Below, piece by piece: positions 12,721 through 25,428 of a stretch of DNA of 64,000 nt (positions within the stretch are counted from its first letter, which is position 1; each line of letters opens with the position of its first letter). The notes below the pieces were generated by a model. That model was not told where the DNA came from. It made no database searches and saw nothing but the letters and a program-made list of their open reading frames with translations. Origin of the DNA: Cacajao melanocephalus (lineage: Eukaryota > Chordata > Mammalia > Primates > Pitheciidae); assembly GCA_963573385.1 (NCBI GenBank), contig CAUYLG010026874.1:20909-84908 (forward strand), written 5' to 3'. The position numbers and the translations under genes are program-made.

Positions 12721-13430
12721 TCTTAATAAGCCTTGCCAGAGTTAGGAAACAGTGATTTTATTCCAACCTCCCACTCAGTCAAGAATTCCTTCATCCACAT
12801 TTCTAATGAATTGTGACTCAGAAGTGTGTTGGCTCTTCCAGAGGAGGGTAATCACATCTCTATCTAGTTTATTAACCTTTATTGGAAAAGTCTGATTGTC
12901 AAAAACTTTTGTTTATATTAAACTGAAATGGGTCTGCCAGCAACTTCTTCGAATAGGTCTAGTTCTGCCCTCTGGAATAACAAGGATTATTATGTATGAA
13001 AGTCTTTCATGTCTTAATATAGCTTTCAGGTTCCCCACAAGTCTTTTCCTCTACAGCTAAACAGCTGGTTTCCATGATTGCTCACAAATCTTTTATCATC
13101 CAAGGTATGTCTGCATCTTACTGCACCACCCATGCATTCTTTCCCAGGCTTTCCTCTCCACCACTGCCAGAACTAGGTTCCTAAACCAGTTCATGGGCCA
13201 CTTGGCCCTGCACAGCAATGCAGTGGCATGCACCCTACACTATGGCCCTCAAATGCTGAATGCCAAATGAAGCCACAATGTGAAGAAACTGTCACTAGTC
13301 CATGGTGAAATGAGAAAAATAAGAACAATATGGCTAACTTTATTCAATCTAAAAGATTGTACTTTCTATGTCATGTCCTGCTCCAGTCTCTTTTTAAATT
13401 TAATTTCTTTTTTAAAAAAATGAAACTATA
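12721..13430. other. Unique DNA, nothing recognised
   Basis: A pyrimidine-rich stretch around 13030-13180 may be a worn repeat but no family could be recognised. No gene signal. Confidence 0.4.
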
Positions 13431-13735
<305 letters not shown>

Positions 13736-13949
13736 CTATAAAGATAAAAGGTAGTTTGCTAGTTTATTTGTTATAATAAAACATCAATAATCCTATGTTG
13801 ACGAACTTCTATTTCTTTTAGAATTGTACTCATCCTTGAAGACCAAAATCTGGGAACCAGTGCCCTAGTTGTGTTTCCTTCGCTGATATACCAATGTTCT
13901 CTAATTTTACCTCTGCCTCTTGAACACCGATCACATCGTAAGATACTGT
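13736..13949. other. Short unique stretch
   Basis: Non-repetitive sequence between the Alu and the following MER-type fragment. A 61-codon minus-strand frame begins here (13771-13956) without any support. Confidence 0.4.
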
Positions 13950-14135
13950 GGCTCACAAATTATCAGAATCTTAAATCATTAAAATCACCTGATTTTTTTT
14001 AAAAAAAAGGCAGATTCCCAGGGTCCATCACCAGAAATTATGGTTCAGTAGGTCTAAGGCGAGTCTCAGTATTTGCATTTTTAAAAGCTCCTCAAATGAT
14101 TTCAATGATTATTCAGGTTTGGAAAGTACTTTCCT
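13950..14135. mobile_element. hAT-Charlie MITE-like fragment (MER5/MER20 type)
   Basis: The order 'tcagaatcttaaatcattaa', 'aaaatcacctg', 'cagattcccagggtccatca', 'ggttcagtaggtctaaggcg' and 'tatttgcatttttaaaagct' follows the internal sequence of short hAT-Charlie elements. A T/A-rich insertion interrupts it near 13993-14009. The exact family is not resolved. Confidence 0.6.
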
Positions 14136-15369
14136 GATGTGCATTTACTCAGTATCTCTTCTACGTATGTATAACTTAGTATCAGGGAACAGGGTTAAAA
14201 GAGCAGGAGTCTAGTCAGGTATATTAAAGCAGCCAGGGAGATCTCAATCCATAAATATTTAGCATGCTCTGCTCTTTCTTTTAGGTATGAGCACATCTGC
14301 AATTCTTATCCTCTGCCCCTCTTTTCTCTTCTTGGACCAGGTGTCCTTTGCTTTAGGTTTAGACATGCTTGATCAACCTGCTCAACTCTACTTTTCCTCT
14401 TTCTTCCTAAAAAAATAATTAATCCAATAAATTGACGCCAGGACCTTTGGGTTTTATCAATATTTCCGTTAAAAAGTAGTACCCAGAACTGACATAATAC
14501 TAATACATAATAATCCTTCATCTGGATGCAAACATCTATTAATATAGCTAAAGATCACTTTCACTTTTAAAGAAGCAACATCACGCTGATGTTATTTTGA
14601 TGTTTGGACCAATCCAACGATCTGGCTTCACCTGAATTCTGACAAGCAGATCTACTTCTTCCAATCCCACTATTATTTAAAAATACAACTTCACGTTATA
14701 CATTTATTCAAGTTATACAACCTCAAGTTACAAATTATCTCAGATTGATTTTGGTATCTTCTCGAGAGATCATAATCATTTTGAATATTGCCAATCAACA
14801 CATTGAATCTCTTCTCCAAAGACTATCTTATGTAATGGATCATATGTAAATTTGATCAATATAACATCAATGCTGCCATTCAAATAATTGATAACATATT
14901 TTTGAGCAGGTTAAAACAAAAGGATTATTTCCTAAAGGTTTCTCTCCCCGTACCTTGTTTATCCAGCTCTGAAATCATCTACCTAGAGTCTCATCCATAT
15001 CACATTTAAAATCTCTACAGTTCCCATCAGGACATAATACAAATGGTCACAATAAATATCACAGTAAATCTACATAAATTTACATTAAAAGATAATTCAA
15101 AGCATTTTTCTTTCAAATACATCATTTAAAACATACTTCACTGCATCTATAACATTCCACAGACCTCTAAGAATGTTACCAAAAAAAAAAAAAAAAAGGA
15201 GAAAAGAATAATGGCAGTTTGACCTATGCTTAGTCTACATTGACAATAAAAATTTTTTCCATAAGCTCTCAGATTTTCTGATTAAACATATGTACTAATT
15301 TTTATTTACTAGAAATCAACATTAAGATTACTAGTTAGTAATTTTCAGAATCTACTATTTACCTCCAAT
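14136..15369. other. Unique AT-rich DNA with an 18-nt A run
   Basis: No exon or named repeat was recognised. A run of A lies at about 15181-15198. The sequence before it does not read as a processed mRNA copy and no flanking duplication was seen, so it is treated as a simple A tract. Confidence 0.45.
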
Positions 15370-15730
15370 AAGAGTTACAGTAGGCTACAATGTGCTATGT
15401 TAATAACCCTAAAATCTCAGTGGCTTATGACAAACATGTGTTTCTCATTGTGATGTGTATCCATTGTGCATTGGCTGCTGCTCCAATTGATGCCACATTC
15501 ATTCCAGAACCCAGGCTGAAGAAGCAGCCCCTATGTGGAATATGTCATTGGTCTTGTGGGAGAGGAAGAAGAGAGATGGCAGAAATACAGTGGTTCTTAA
15601 GGGTTTTGTTTGGAAGTAGCTCTTGCTTGGAATGTCACTCTTCACATTCCATTGGCTGCAGCAAGACACATGGCCAAGTTTGACATTGATGGAGTAGGAA
15701 GTATAATCTTCCTGTACAAAGAGTCCCCAC
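15370..15730. mobile_element. Ancient medium-reiteration repeat, family unassigned
   Basis: 'ctaaaatctcagtggcttat', 'cattccagaacccaggctga' and 'cagcaagacacatggccaag' occur in the order seen in a widespread old mammalian repeat ('aaactcagtggcttaaaac...gggacccaggctgaggga...cacatggcc'). I recognise the pattern but cannot name the family safely. The open frame 15390-15683 lies inside it. Confidence 0.45.
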
Positions 15731-15759
15731 TAAAAGGTGCCTGCAGAAAAAAGTAGCGA

Positions 15760-16540
15760 ATACTTTAAGCACTTAATGCAATCTATCACATCCTTCCTTT
15801 TGAAAATTGGGGTCATATGTGCCTTTTTCCATTCTCTTGAATTTTCCCTCTGTTCTACAAAATTTCTCAAACGGATATGACAGTTTCATGTTCATCCTAA
15901 TGAGATTGTTTATTCCTAAAATGTGATTTGTCTGGGCCTAGGGATTTGAATTCATCTAAAATATTTAAGTTATTGTTAACCTTCTCTTATCACGGCTGTA
16001 AAGACATCTTCATGCATTAATCTTTCCATGTTGTCAGCTTAACAATCATTATTCTTGGTATAGAGAGAGGAAAAGCAGAAGTGCAATGTTTTCTTTTAAC
16101 ATGATATCATCATTCTCAAGCATTGGACCTATAATTTTCATCTATCTATTGTTCTGAAAATAGCTATAAAAATTGCTGTAGCTGTCTCTAGTGGTTTTTG
16201 TGAGCCTCAGCTAATCCTTGGCCTTAACTCTCTTGAAATTCTCATTCTATTCTCTTATGTTCTCCTTAGTTATATGTTTTCTCATCTATAATTTACCTAA
16301 AGGCCCTCCAGCCTTATGAGACAACTTGTAGCAAAAATATGCTGGGTTCTTTACCAACTTTCCCATTTTTTTGTCCTAATGAAAATATTTTTAATTATGT
16401 ATTCAGAATTTCATAATTCAGCTGTTCTTATCACCATGAAATTATATTCATTTTTGACTCTTCTTAAAATCTCTTTATTTTTAAAAAAAAATCCATCAGC
16501 TATTATTTCATGCTCCATCTTTATTATATCCTCGCAGTTT
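15760..16540. mobile_element. Possible very old LINE remnant (L3/CR1-like)
   Basis: 'gaaaattggggtcatatgtg', 'ctacaaaatttctcaaacgg' and 'gggcctagggatttgaattc' recall an ancient interspersed sequence frequent in mammalian genomes that I associate with L3/CR1-type LINE remnants. The match is from pattern memory, decayed, and unverified. An open frame at 16316-16549 has no motif. Confidence 0.3.
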
Positions 16541-16567
16541 ATTTTCTAACAACATAATTATGGGAGG

Positions 16568-16808
16568 CAATGTGGCAGAAAGGCTAAAAGCTCAGTCTCT
16601 GGAGATACAATTTGAATCTTGGCTATTTTACTTATGAGTCATTTAACCTTTTAGACAAGTCATTTATCATCTTTTTACTCATCTGTAAAATGGGGACAAT
16701 TACAGCCCTTTCTTTTTACTGTTATGGTTAGGATTGAATGAATTAATTTATGTAAAGTACTTAGAACAGTGCCTGGCATATAAGTAGCCTCAAATGTCTG
16801 TTAATATT
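16568..16808 (+). mobile_element. MIR: MIR SINE, nearly full length
   Basis: Runs from the tRNA-like 5' part ('tgtggcagaaaggctaaaag', 'tctctggagatacaatttga') through the core 'ctcatctgtaaaatggggac' to the 3' part 'cttagaacagtgcctggcat'. Confidence 0.9.
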
Positions 16809-17015
16809 GGGACATATAGTCAAAACCACCTCAGGCCATAGTTTTTCTGCATATGCTGAGATACAGAGGGTACAATTTCTTAGAGTCTTATAGAGTACCA
16901 TTTCTCTTCGCCAAGAATCATTTCCTTTAGCACTTGCTAAAAGTACTCAGCAAACTGGGAGCCAGCATCCCACAGCACAAGGATGGGAAAGGAGTTCCAG
17001 TCCTAATAGTGAGCT

Positions 17016-17400
17016 CTATGGAATATTGTGCAGCCATAAAAATGAATGAAATTATGTCCTTTGTAACAACATGGTTGCAGCTGGAGGCCATTAATGTAAG
17101 CAAATACAGAGGAACAGAAAACCAAATACCGCATGTTGTCATTTATAAGTGGGAGCTCACTGTTGGGTACTCATTGACATAAAGATGGCAACAATAGACA
17201 CTGGGGACTACTAGAGGAGAGAGGAAGGAAGGGACATGGTTGAAAAACTATTAGGTACCATGTACAGTACCTTGGTGACAGGATCATCTGTACCCCGAAC
17301 CTCGGCATCACGCAATATACTCGGGTAACAAAGCTACACATGTAACCCCTGAATCTAAAAAAAGGTTGATATTATTTAAAAATTAAGAATTAAAAAAATA
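17016..17400 (+). mobile_element. L1: 5'-truncated L1, last part of ORF2 and 3' UTR
   Basis: Begins in late ORF2 ('atggaatattgtgcagccat'), passes 'cgcatgttgtcatttataag' and 'gactactagaggagag', and ends at 'cacatgtaacccctgaatct' with an A-rich tail. Such short 3' copies arise from incomplete reverse transcription. An unassigned flank of about 200 bases (16809-17015) precedes it. Confidence 0.88.
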
Positions 17401-17409
17401 AACGTATGA

Positions 17410-18469
17410 AGGATTACACTGCCAAAAATAAATTTTAAAAGACAGTGAGCTGAGGACACAGGTTGCCACAAAAAGACAATAAAGAAATTCAAAGGGGAAT
17501 GAGGCCTTAACAGCAAAAAGAAGAGAGATGAATCAACAAATACCAAGGGATGGAATACAGATAGAATCCTGCGGACATGTGAAATGGAGTATGGGAGGCT
17601 GCAGCAGAGACAGCAGAAGGGGCCACAGCAAAGATGGCACCTAATTCTCCAGTGGGAACTCTGTGGAAGGTTGATGGCACAGAGTGAGCAGGCAGAGTAG
17701 AGGACAGTGAAGACGGTGTCACTGAATGTCCTTCAGTAAAGAACCTACACTTTCTGACTCCCCTTCCCCACCCACACACTCTCAGCACAGCCCAGGACTT
17801 CTGATGCAGAATAAAAGGAAGCCCAGCACTCACTTTGCAGGATAAAACCAGCACAGGCACCTAAAGATACTAAGTGAGTTGCCTGAAAAAGGTACAGGCT
17901 ACCAGTGAGAGCCCTGGTTCCCCAGCCCGCCCTGGCCACCCCTCAATCCCCCAGTGCAAATCCTGCATACTAAGCCCTTCCTGCCTACAAAGAATCTTCA
18001 ATTCAGGGCAGAGCAACCTGGAGAAAGAAAGTACATATCAAGCAGCCAAGAAAACCATTACCCCCAACTTGGAATAATCAATCTAAACATTTATTCTAAA
18101 ACAACAACTGATAAGCAAGGACTACCAGACATATGAGAAACACCAATGGCATTAAAGAGAAAGATAAATATAAAAACAAGAGCAGTTGACCCAGGAGAAT
18201 ACAGCAGACATGCAAGAACAGGAAAAAACTTAAAAAAAAAATTCTAACTTGACTCTTTACCAGTTTTTAAATAATGTTGTAACCTTATAAACAAACACAT
18301 GAATCTATAAAAATTTGACAGAGCACAATAAAAACTAGGTTTTAAAAGTTTTTTCCAATGCAAAAATCAAAAATTTATAGAAAAGCGGTGAAATAAAAAG
18401 TATCTTAGAACATGGAATGGAAACAAAAAGATGAAACAGATGACAGAGAAGATATGAGTCATAAAGTAT
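17410..18469 (+). mobile_element. Probable L1M/HAL1 5'-region fragment
   Basis: Purine-rich text such as 'agcagttgacccaggagaat' and 'gacatgcaagaacaggaaaa' near 18180-18230 resembles the 5' region of old L1M/HAL1 elements and leads into the better-matching stretch that follows. The less AT-rich part 17560-17960 carries overlapping open frames on both strands (17507-17860 minus is 117 codons) with no recognisable motif. The assignment is tentative. Confidence 0.35.
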
Positions 18470-19180
18470 CAATCTACAAAGTTCAATGCTCAACCAATTA
18501 GGGTTCCAGAAAGCAAACAGAGAAAATAGAGGAAAGTAAGTTACTTTTTTTCGAAAAAGGAAGAAAATGTCTCAAAGTTGAAGGAAGACAGAAGCTATCA
18601 AACCGAAAAGGCCACTGAATATTTGCTCAGCAGGATGAATTTAAAGGAACTGGTATTTAGAGATATATTGATGAATAAAGACAAAAGGCCACTGGAGCAA
18701 TGTCATCAGTGCTCTAAGGGGAAAGTATTTTGAACCAAGAAGTATATCCCCAGCCAAATGACCATCAAATGTGAGGACAAGCAAAATCATTTTCAGGTAC
18801 AAAGAAAAAGGACCATTATCCACCTAGCCCTCCTTCTCACCAAATCCTCTCTGATGAAATTACTTGCAAACATACTTCAACAGAGTAAAGGAAAAAACAA
18901 GAAAGATGAAGATGTGGGATATAGGAAACCGTGGAACAAATCCAAAAAGAAAATAAAAAGAAATCCCAGAGTAATTGTTCATAGCAGACATAGAAGCAAC
19001 ATCCAAATTAAAATAGAAAATCAGCAGGCTCTGAGAAGATTGTTGATAAAACATACTGTGTCTTTCACCGAGAAAACGAGCACAAATCTGAAACATTTCA
19101 GTGATAGAGTGAAGAAGCTATGTTTCTTCATTCAACACGAAAAAGAAATGGCAATTAAAACCCACGATTAAAATTTAGTA
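18470..19180 (+). mobile_element. L1M/HAL1-like fragment
   Basis: The order 'gaaaatgtctcaaagttgaa', 'aggccactgaatatttgctc', 'ggccactggagcaatgtcat', 'aagtatatccccagccaaat' and 'cattttcaggtacaaag' matches a segment known from old L1M and HAL1 (half-L1) elements. A 137-codon frame at 18758-19171 is a lysine-rich by-product with no intact protein domain. Confidence 0.55.
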
Positions 19181-20387
19181 TGCAAAAACATAAATTCTAA
19201 ATACGAAGCAATCAAAATGTGATATACCTTTTAAAAAGTATAATAAAAGATATTATATTTGACTTTGATGATAAAAACACTATTTATCAGTGTTATAACA
19301 TTAAAACCATGAAAAGAAAGTATAATCTAGCACCTTATTCAACTCCACAGTATTTAATACTTATACAGTTTTGGGGTAAAAAACAAACTTCATAGGCTTT
19401 AAAAATAAATTATAGAAAATTTAATAACATTTTCAGAACAAAATGTTAAATGTGAAAGAAAAGGTATAGCTGATGGATATTAAAGGGGGGAGAGAAAGAT
19501 GCAGGTTTTATTATTACCATCTTACACAGTATTCACTCAACAGATATATCTAAAGTTGAGGAAACAAGAAATCAGATATACAGTTATCATAGACATAGAA
19601 AAAGTCACAACCAAAAACAAAGAAAAACTAAAATTAATAATATAACATCAAACATTGGGAGAAAGAACAGGAAAAAAGTTGAGTAGTGTTTCAATAGGTT
19701 AAATCCACAACATTTAGAGAAGAAAATCATCAGTCACATTTAAAGTTGACTAATCAAGAAATAACAATATAAACATATTATCAGATTTATGGAAAGATCT
19801 ATTTGAAAACATTACAAATAATTTTAACTCAGAAGAATGAGATTTGCAAAAAGGACAGAAAACAGTATATTTTACTACTAAATATTTTTATAGATAATCT
19901 TTCTATAATATTCCTATAATCTAATAGTTCTATAGATGCTTTTGTATTTAATGTCTCAATCTCTCTTCAGGTGAGCACCATTTTGTGTAATATAAAGGCT
20001 TAGACCTATATAGACAGCAAGTAATTAATGATGCAATAAAATAATAGGACCCATAGCCAGGCACTGTGGGAGAATATGGTAGTCACAGGTGGGATCATTG
20101 CTCACTGAGCAGGCTGACCAAAGGTGATGCCATCCCTTGGGTAACTACAAAGGCATGTGAAGTCCCCTCCCCAGAATCCCAGGCAAATATTTATTTTCAG
20201 CTTAACTAAGCTGCTAAGATTCCCACAGCTCAGTAGAGATGGAACTGCTCACAGGTAGTCATTCTACCATCACTGCAGTCAGTTTTCAGTATGCCCTGAA
20301 AGTTCTATCCCTGCACTAGGACTTGAAGAGCTAAAACACAACACTTAGGTAGTTGTTTTTAAGTTCAGTAGTCTTGGGTGCTGAATT
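19181..20387. other. AT-rich DNA, perhaps worn L1M sequence; no gene
   Basis: The A-rich text 19190-19900 may continue the HAL1/L1M copy but is too diverged to call. The stretch 20040-20340 is more balanced in composition and unassigned. 'gccaggcactgtggg' at about 20056 looks superficially Alu-like but does not continue as one. Confidence 0.4.
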
Positions 20388-20510
20388 ATTTACTTCAACA
20401 AAAATTACTGAGTGCCCACTTTGTGCAAGGCACTGGGGGAAATACAAAGATTAACAAGTCACAGTCCTTTTCTCAGGGAGCCTACAAACCATTGAGCAAG
20501 AGAGAGTTGT
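20388..20510 (-). mobile_element. L2: L2 LINE 3' end, left part of a split copy
   Basis: 'gagtgcccactttgtgcaag', 'gcactgggggaaatacaaag' and 'cagggagcctacaaaccatt' follow the reverse complement of the L2 3' end. The copy appears to resume at 23770 after the inserted L1. Confidence 0.7.
20503..20510 (+). repeat. Left target-site duplication of the 20.5-kb L1
   Basis: 'agagttgt' here is repeated at 23762-23769 just after the A-rich end of the L1. The match is 8 nt with A/G-rich sequence on its 5' side, consistent with a worn L1 duplication. Confidence 0.5.
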
Positions 20511-23500
20511 CCCTGCTACTGAATGACCCTTGGGTAAACAATGGAATTAAGGCAGAAAACATGAACTTCTTTGAAACTAATGAGAACAAAGAGACAATGT
20601 ACCAGAATCTCCGGGATACAACTAAAGCAGTGTAAGTGGAAAATTTATAGCAATAAATGCCCATATCAAAAAGCTAGAAAGGTCTCAAGTTAACAACCTA
20701 ACATCACAACTAAAAGAACTAGAGAACCAAGAGAAAACAAACCCCAAAGTTGTAGAAGACAAGAAATAACCAAGATGAGAGCTGAACTGAAGGAGAACTG
20801 AAGGAGACATGAAGAACTCTTCAAAAATCAACAAATCAGGAGCTGTTTTTTTTAAATTAATAAAATATACTTCTAGCTAGACTAATAAAGAAGAAAAGAG
20901 AGAAGAATCAAATAAACACAACCAGAAATGATAAGGGGGATATCACCACTGATCTCATGGAAATACAAGCAACTATCAATAAACAACGCTATGCACATAA
21001 ACTAGAAAATCTAGGTAAAATGGATAAATTACTGGACACATACACCTTCCTGAGACTGAAACAGGAAGAAATTGAATCCCTGAACAGGCCAATAACAAGT
21101 TCTGAAATCGAGGCAGTAATAAATCTCCTACCAACCAAATGAATCCCAGGACCAGATTCACAGCTAAATTCTACTGGATATACAAATAAGCGCTGGTACC
21201 ATTTCTACTGAAACTATTCCAAATAATTGAAAAAAAAAAAGGGACACCTCCCTTATTCTATGAAGTCAGCACCATCCTGATAACAAAACATGGCAGAGAT
21301 ACAACAAAAAAAGAAAGCTTCAGGCCAATATCCTCGATGAACATCAGTGCAAAAATCCTCAACAAAATACTGGCAAACCAAATGTAGCAGCACATCAAAA
21401 AGCTTATCAACCACAATCAAGTAGGCTTCATCCTCAGATGCAAGATTGGTTCAACAAACACAATCAATAAATGTGACTCATTATATAAACAAAGCTAAAG
21501 ACAAAAACTACATAATTATCTCAATAGATGCAGGAAAAGCTTTTGATAAAATTCAATATCTCTTCATGTTAAAAACTCAAAATAAACTAAGTATTAAAGG
21601 AATATACCTCAAAATAATAAGAGCCATATATGACAAACCCACAGCTAATATCATACTGAATGTTGAAAAACTGGAAGCATTCCCCTTGAAAACTGACACA
21701 AGACAAGGATGCCCTCTTTCATCACTCCTATTCAACATAGTATTGGAAGTTCTGGTCAGGGCAATCAAGCAAGAGAAAGAAATAAGGGGTATTCATATAG
21801 GAAGAGAGGAAGTCGAATTATCTTTGTTTGCAGATGACATGATCCTATATCTAGAAAACCCAATTGTCTTCAGCCCAAAACTTCTTAAGCTGATAAACAA
21901 CTTCAAAGTCTCAAAATATAAAATCAGTGTGCAAATATCACTAACATTCCTTTATACCAACAACAGACAAGCAGAAAGCCAAATCATGAATAAACTCCCA
22001 TTCACAATTGCTACAAAAAGAATAAAATACCTATGAATACAGCTAACATGGTAAGTGAAGGACATTTTCAAGGATAACTATAAACCATTGCCCAAAGAAA
22101 TCAGAGAGGACATAAACAAATGAAGAAACATTCCATGCTCATGAATAGGAAGAATCAATATGTTGAAAATGGTCACCCTGCTTCAAGTAATTTATATATT
22201 CAATTCAATTCCCTTTAAACTACATTAGCATTCTTCACAGAACTAGAAAAAAAAAATTTTTTTAATTCATATGGAACGAAAAAAGAGCCCAAAAGCCAAA
22301 AAAATCCTAAGCAAAAAGAACAAATCTGGAAGAATCATGCCACCCAACTTCAAACTATACCATGAGGGTGCAGTAACCAAAACAGCATGGCACTGGTACA
22401 AGAACAGACACATAGACCAATGAAACAGAATACAGAATTCAGAAATAACAACACACACCTACAACCTTGTGATCTTCAACAAACTTGACAAAAACAAGCA
22501 ATGGAAAAAGGACTCTCTATTTAATAAATGGTGCTGGGAGTGCTAGCTAGCCATATGCAGAAAATTGAAACAGGACCCCTTCCTTATGCCACATACAAAA
22601 ATTAACTCAAATGAATTAAAGACTTCAATGTAACACTCAAAACTATAAAAACCCTTGAAGAAAATCTAGGTAATACCAGTTAGGATATAGGCATGGGTAA
22701 AGATTTCATGACAAAAACACCAAAAGCAATTGCAACAAAAGCAAAAATTGACAAATGGGATATGACTAAACTAAAGAGCTTCTGCACAGCAAAATAAACT
22801 ATCTTCTCAGTGAACAGACAACCTACAGAATGGAAGAAAACTTTTGCAATGTACTCATCTGACAAAGGTCTAATATTCAGAGTCTACAAGAAACTTAAAC
22901 AAATTTACAAGAAAAAATAACCCCATTATAAAGTGTGCAAAGGACATGAACAGACACTTCTCAAAAGAAGACACAAATGTGGCCAATAAACATGGAAAAA
23001 AGCTCAACATCACTGATAGAGAAATACAAATCAAAACCACAATGAGATACCATCTCACACCAGTCAGAATGGCAATTATTAAAAAGTCAAAAAACAACAG
23101 ATGCTGGTAAGGTTGCGGAGAAAAAGGAATGCTTTTACATTGTTGGCAGAAGTGTAAGTTAGTTCAGCTATTGTGGAAGACAGTGTGGTGATTCCTCAAA
23201 AACCTAGAGGCAGAAATACCATTTGACCTAGCAATCTCATTACTGGGATAGATCCAAAAGAATATAAATCATTCTATTATAAAGATATATGGATCGTATG
23301 TTCACCACAGCACTATTCCCAATAGCAAAGGCATGGAATCAACCTAAATGCCCATCAATGATAGGCTGGATAAAGAAAATGTGGTACATATACACCATAG
23401 AATACTATGCAGCCATAAAAAGAATGAGATCATTCCTTTACAGGGACATGGATGGAGTTGGAAGCCATTATCCTCAGCAAACTAACACAGGAAGAGAAAA

Positions 23501-23538
23501 CCAAACACCACATGTTCTCACTTATAAGTGGGAGCTGA
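20511..23538 (+). pseudogene. Broken L1 ORF2, RT catalytic box retained
   Basis: This is the endonuclease/reverse-transcriptase frame of the L1, lacking its start. A continuous piece at 21446-22036 (196 codons) contains the RT palm: [15 protein letters not shown] near residues 23-37, [15 protein letters not shown] near residues 82-96, and [12 protein letters not shown] starting at 21827. The two catalytic Asp codons are 21833-21838. A TGA follows at 22034-22036 and several other stops and shifts break the rest (separate open pieces at 20957-21142, 23289-23630). The frame would end at the TGA at 23536-23538. It is inactive as a whole. Confidence 0.9.
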
Positions 23539-23761
23539 ATGATGAGAACACATGGACACATGTGCAGGAACAACACATGCTGGGGCCTGCTGTGTGGTGC
23601 CAGGAGAGCATCAGGAAGAATAGCCAATAGATGCTGGGCTTAACACCTAGGTGATGGGATGATCTGCGCAGCAAACCACCATGGCACACGTTTACCTATA
23701 TAATAAAACTGCACATCCTGCACATGTACCCCTGAACTTAAAGTTAAAGAAAAAAGAAGAA
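20511..23761 (+). mobile_element. L1: LINE-1 (primate L1P/L1MA type), 3.25 kb, 5'-truncated
   Basis: Starts within ORF2 ('ggaattaaggcagaaaacat'), runs continuously through the RT and C-terminal regions, and ends with 'cacatgtacccctgaactta' plus an A-rich tail (23743-23761). It is the best preserved L1 wholly inside the window. It is flanked by 'agagttgt' on both sides and interrupts an L2 copy. Confidence 0.93.
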
Positions 23762-23769
23762 AGAGTTGT

Positions 23770-23900
23770 ATGTAGTTAATTTTAATATCAGACTGAATAA
23801 GTGAACTGGAGCATAAAGAAGTAAGAGAGTACTTCCAACTTAGGAAGATCAGAAAAGACTATATGAAGAGGTTCAAAAATGAGCGGGGATCCTGGGCCTT
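23770..23900 (-). mobile_element. L2: L2 LINE, right part of the split copy
   Basis: 'ggaagatcagaaaagactat' to 'gatcctgggccttgagtc' fits the reverse complement of L2 next to the 3' part seen at 20388-20510. This agrees with one L2 copy opened by the L1 insertion. Confidence 0.4.
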
Positions 23901-24284
23901 GAGTCAACAGGATGCCTGCAATGCTGTGACACAGTTGTGATTTGGGACTTAATCTGAGAGCCTTATTGACTGGGCTGTACCTACTCTGGCCAAAGACAAT
24001 GTTAGTATGTATAGTTTGGGATGGCCCTGAATTTCTGTGATTAAATGTTACCTTCATTCTAAATGCCTCACTTACCCATATGCATTTTTCTTTGGAAAAT
24101 ATGAATCAGTAAAGTATAAATCTAGCAGTGTACAGAAGTCTATATTGTGGTATAAGCAAACCAAAACTAATTCATAACTCCACCTAAATCCAAAATTCTG
24201 GGTTGTTTATATTTTTAATAGCATATTTCAACAAATGTTCATGTCCATGTGCCTACATTCTACCCTCAAATCCAGAAGATTAAA
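23901..24284. other. Unique DNA, nothing recognised
   Basis: No named repeat or exon seen. A donor-like 'gtaagtgagg' exists on the minus strand at about 24063-24072 without an accompanying exon. Confidence 0.4.
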
Positions 24285-24485
24285 GAACCAGAGAATGTTA
24301 AAATTGGAAGGGACTTTGACAATTATTCAAGATGTCCCATTGTATCATTGTATAGATGAAGAAACAAGGCTGAAAGAGGGTAAATATGACTTCCCAAAAT
24401 TACACAGCCACAAAGAGCAAACTCTGGACTTAACCCAAGTTTTTGAATGCAGGTCCCAAAGCTCTTTCTTTTGGGTAACACTATG
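24285..24485. mobile_element. Ancient MIR-like repeat, family unassigned
   Basis: 'aaattggaagggactttgac', 'gatgaagaaacaaggctgaa' and 'ttacacagccacaaagagca' follow the order of a common old mammalian repeat ('ctggaagggaccttagagatcat...acagatgaggaaactgagg...cacacagct'). The same pattern recurs at 43035-43180. I am not sure of the family name. Confidence 0.5.
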
Positions 24486-25009
24486 CGGAAAGCAATATGA
24501 GAAAAAAAAATCAAAGATAATAAAAAAGAAGTAACGCTTCACAATAAGTTGTTACTGGCAATAGATCTAGAATTATCAGTGTTTCTGAAAAAAAATTCTA
24601 AATAGCTTATCAGGGATCTCTTTTCTTAAGATCTTTTCTATTTGGACAAACTATATTGGCTCACAAAATATAAAATATTTCTCTTCTAACTATTTTAATT
24701 ATTAAATTATTTAAACTTTTAAATAATCTTTTTAATAATTTTTTAATCTGTCAGATAAAGTAGCCAGGAAAATAAATAGCAAATTATGTACCAATGTATA
24801 ATTTTTGTTTCATCAAAGCAAACATAGGAAATATTTTAAAAATATGTACTATTTTCCTTTTACTTGACATTGCACATTCAGAAACATTGTATTATTAAAG
24901 TAGACTGTATTATAAACAGTGTTGCAACAAACACCTACAAAAAGTAAACTAATTTTAAAAATTAGAAATGAAAAAAAGTAGGCTGTTGTGTTTGCTTATG
25001 AGTTCTTCA
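24486..25009. other. Very AT-rich unique DNA
   Basis: No gene. Homopolymer-rich A/T text with no recognisable repeat. Confidence 0.45.
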
Positions 25010-25080
25010 TTATCCATCACAGTATCTGGCTTATAGGATATCCCCAATACATATTTGTTGAATAAATAAATGAATTAATA
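25010..25080 (+). mobile_element. L2: L2 LINE 3' terminal fragment
   Basis: 'cacagtatctggcttatagg' followed by 'tatttgttgaataaataaat' is the L2 3' end in sense orientation. Confidence 0.55.
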
Positions 25081-25428
25081 CTATATTGTAATGGAATTCT
25101 GCATCAACTGTTGTATATCACACATTATATCCAATATTTATATGGTAAATTTGACATATAATACCATTATTTGGATGGATACAAACTTTTACCTACACTT
25201 GATTTAAAATCAATACATCTTTCCTCAAAGTGGACTCCATGATTAAAGGTGTTTCTTTATACCCATCTTGTACCATCATTAAATCCTAGCTGATAGCAAA
25301 AACCTGTTCAGAGTAGAATATTTCTTTTCCCCCTTACTTTACCCCAACTCATGGGAGGGTTCTAAAGGGGAAACTGATGCCTTACTCCAGACCCTACTTC
25401 CAAGACCGAGTAAGGACTTCTCTACCAG
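25081..25428. other. Unique DNA before the first exon candidate
   Basis: AT-rich to 25300, then more balanced composition from about 25310. No repeat recognised. Confidence 0.4.

Noticed and set aside
15181..15198. A run as a possible processed-pseudogene tail (also 41702-41720)
   Set aside because: No mRNA-like sequence upstream and no flanking duplication seen.
17507..17939. 117-codon minus-strand frame plus overlapping frames on both strands
   Set aside because: Lies in probable L1M/HAL1-derived sequence and has no motif.
18758..19171. 137-codon lysine-rich plus-strand frame
   Set aside because: Falls in an L1M/HAL1-like segment; no intact ORF1 or ORF2 domain was seen.
20045..20140. Alu-like opening 'gccaggcactgtggg'
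   Set aside because: The following bases do not continue as either Alu arm.
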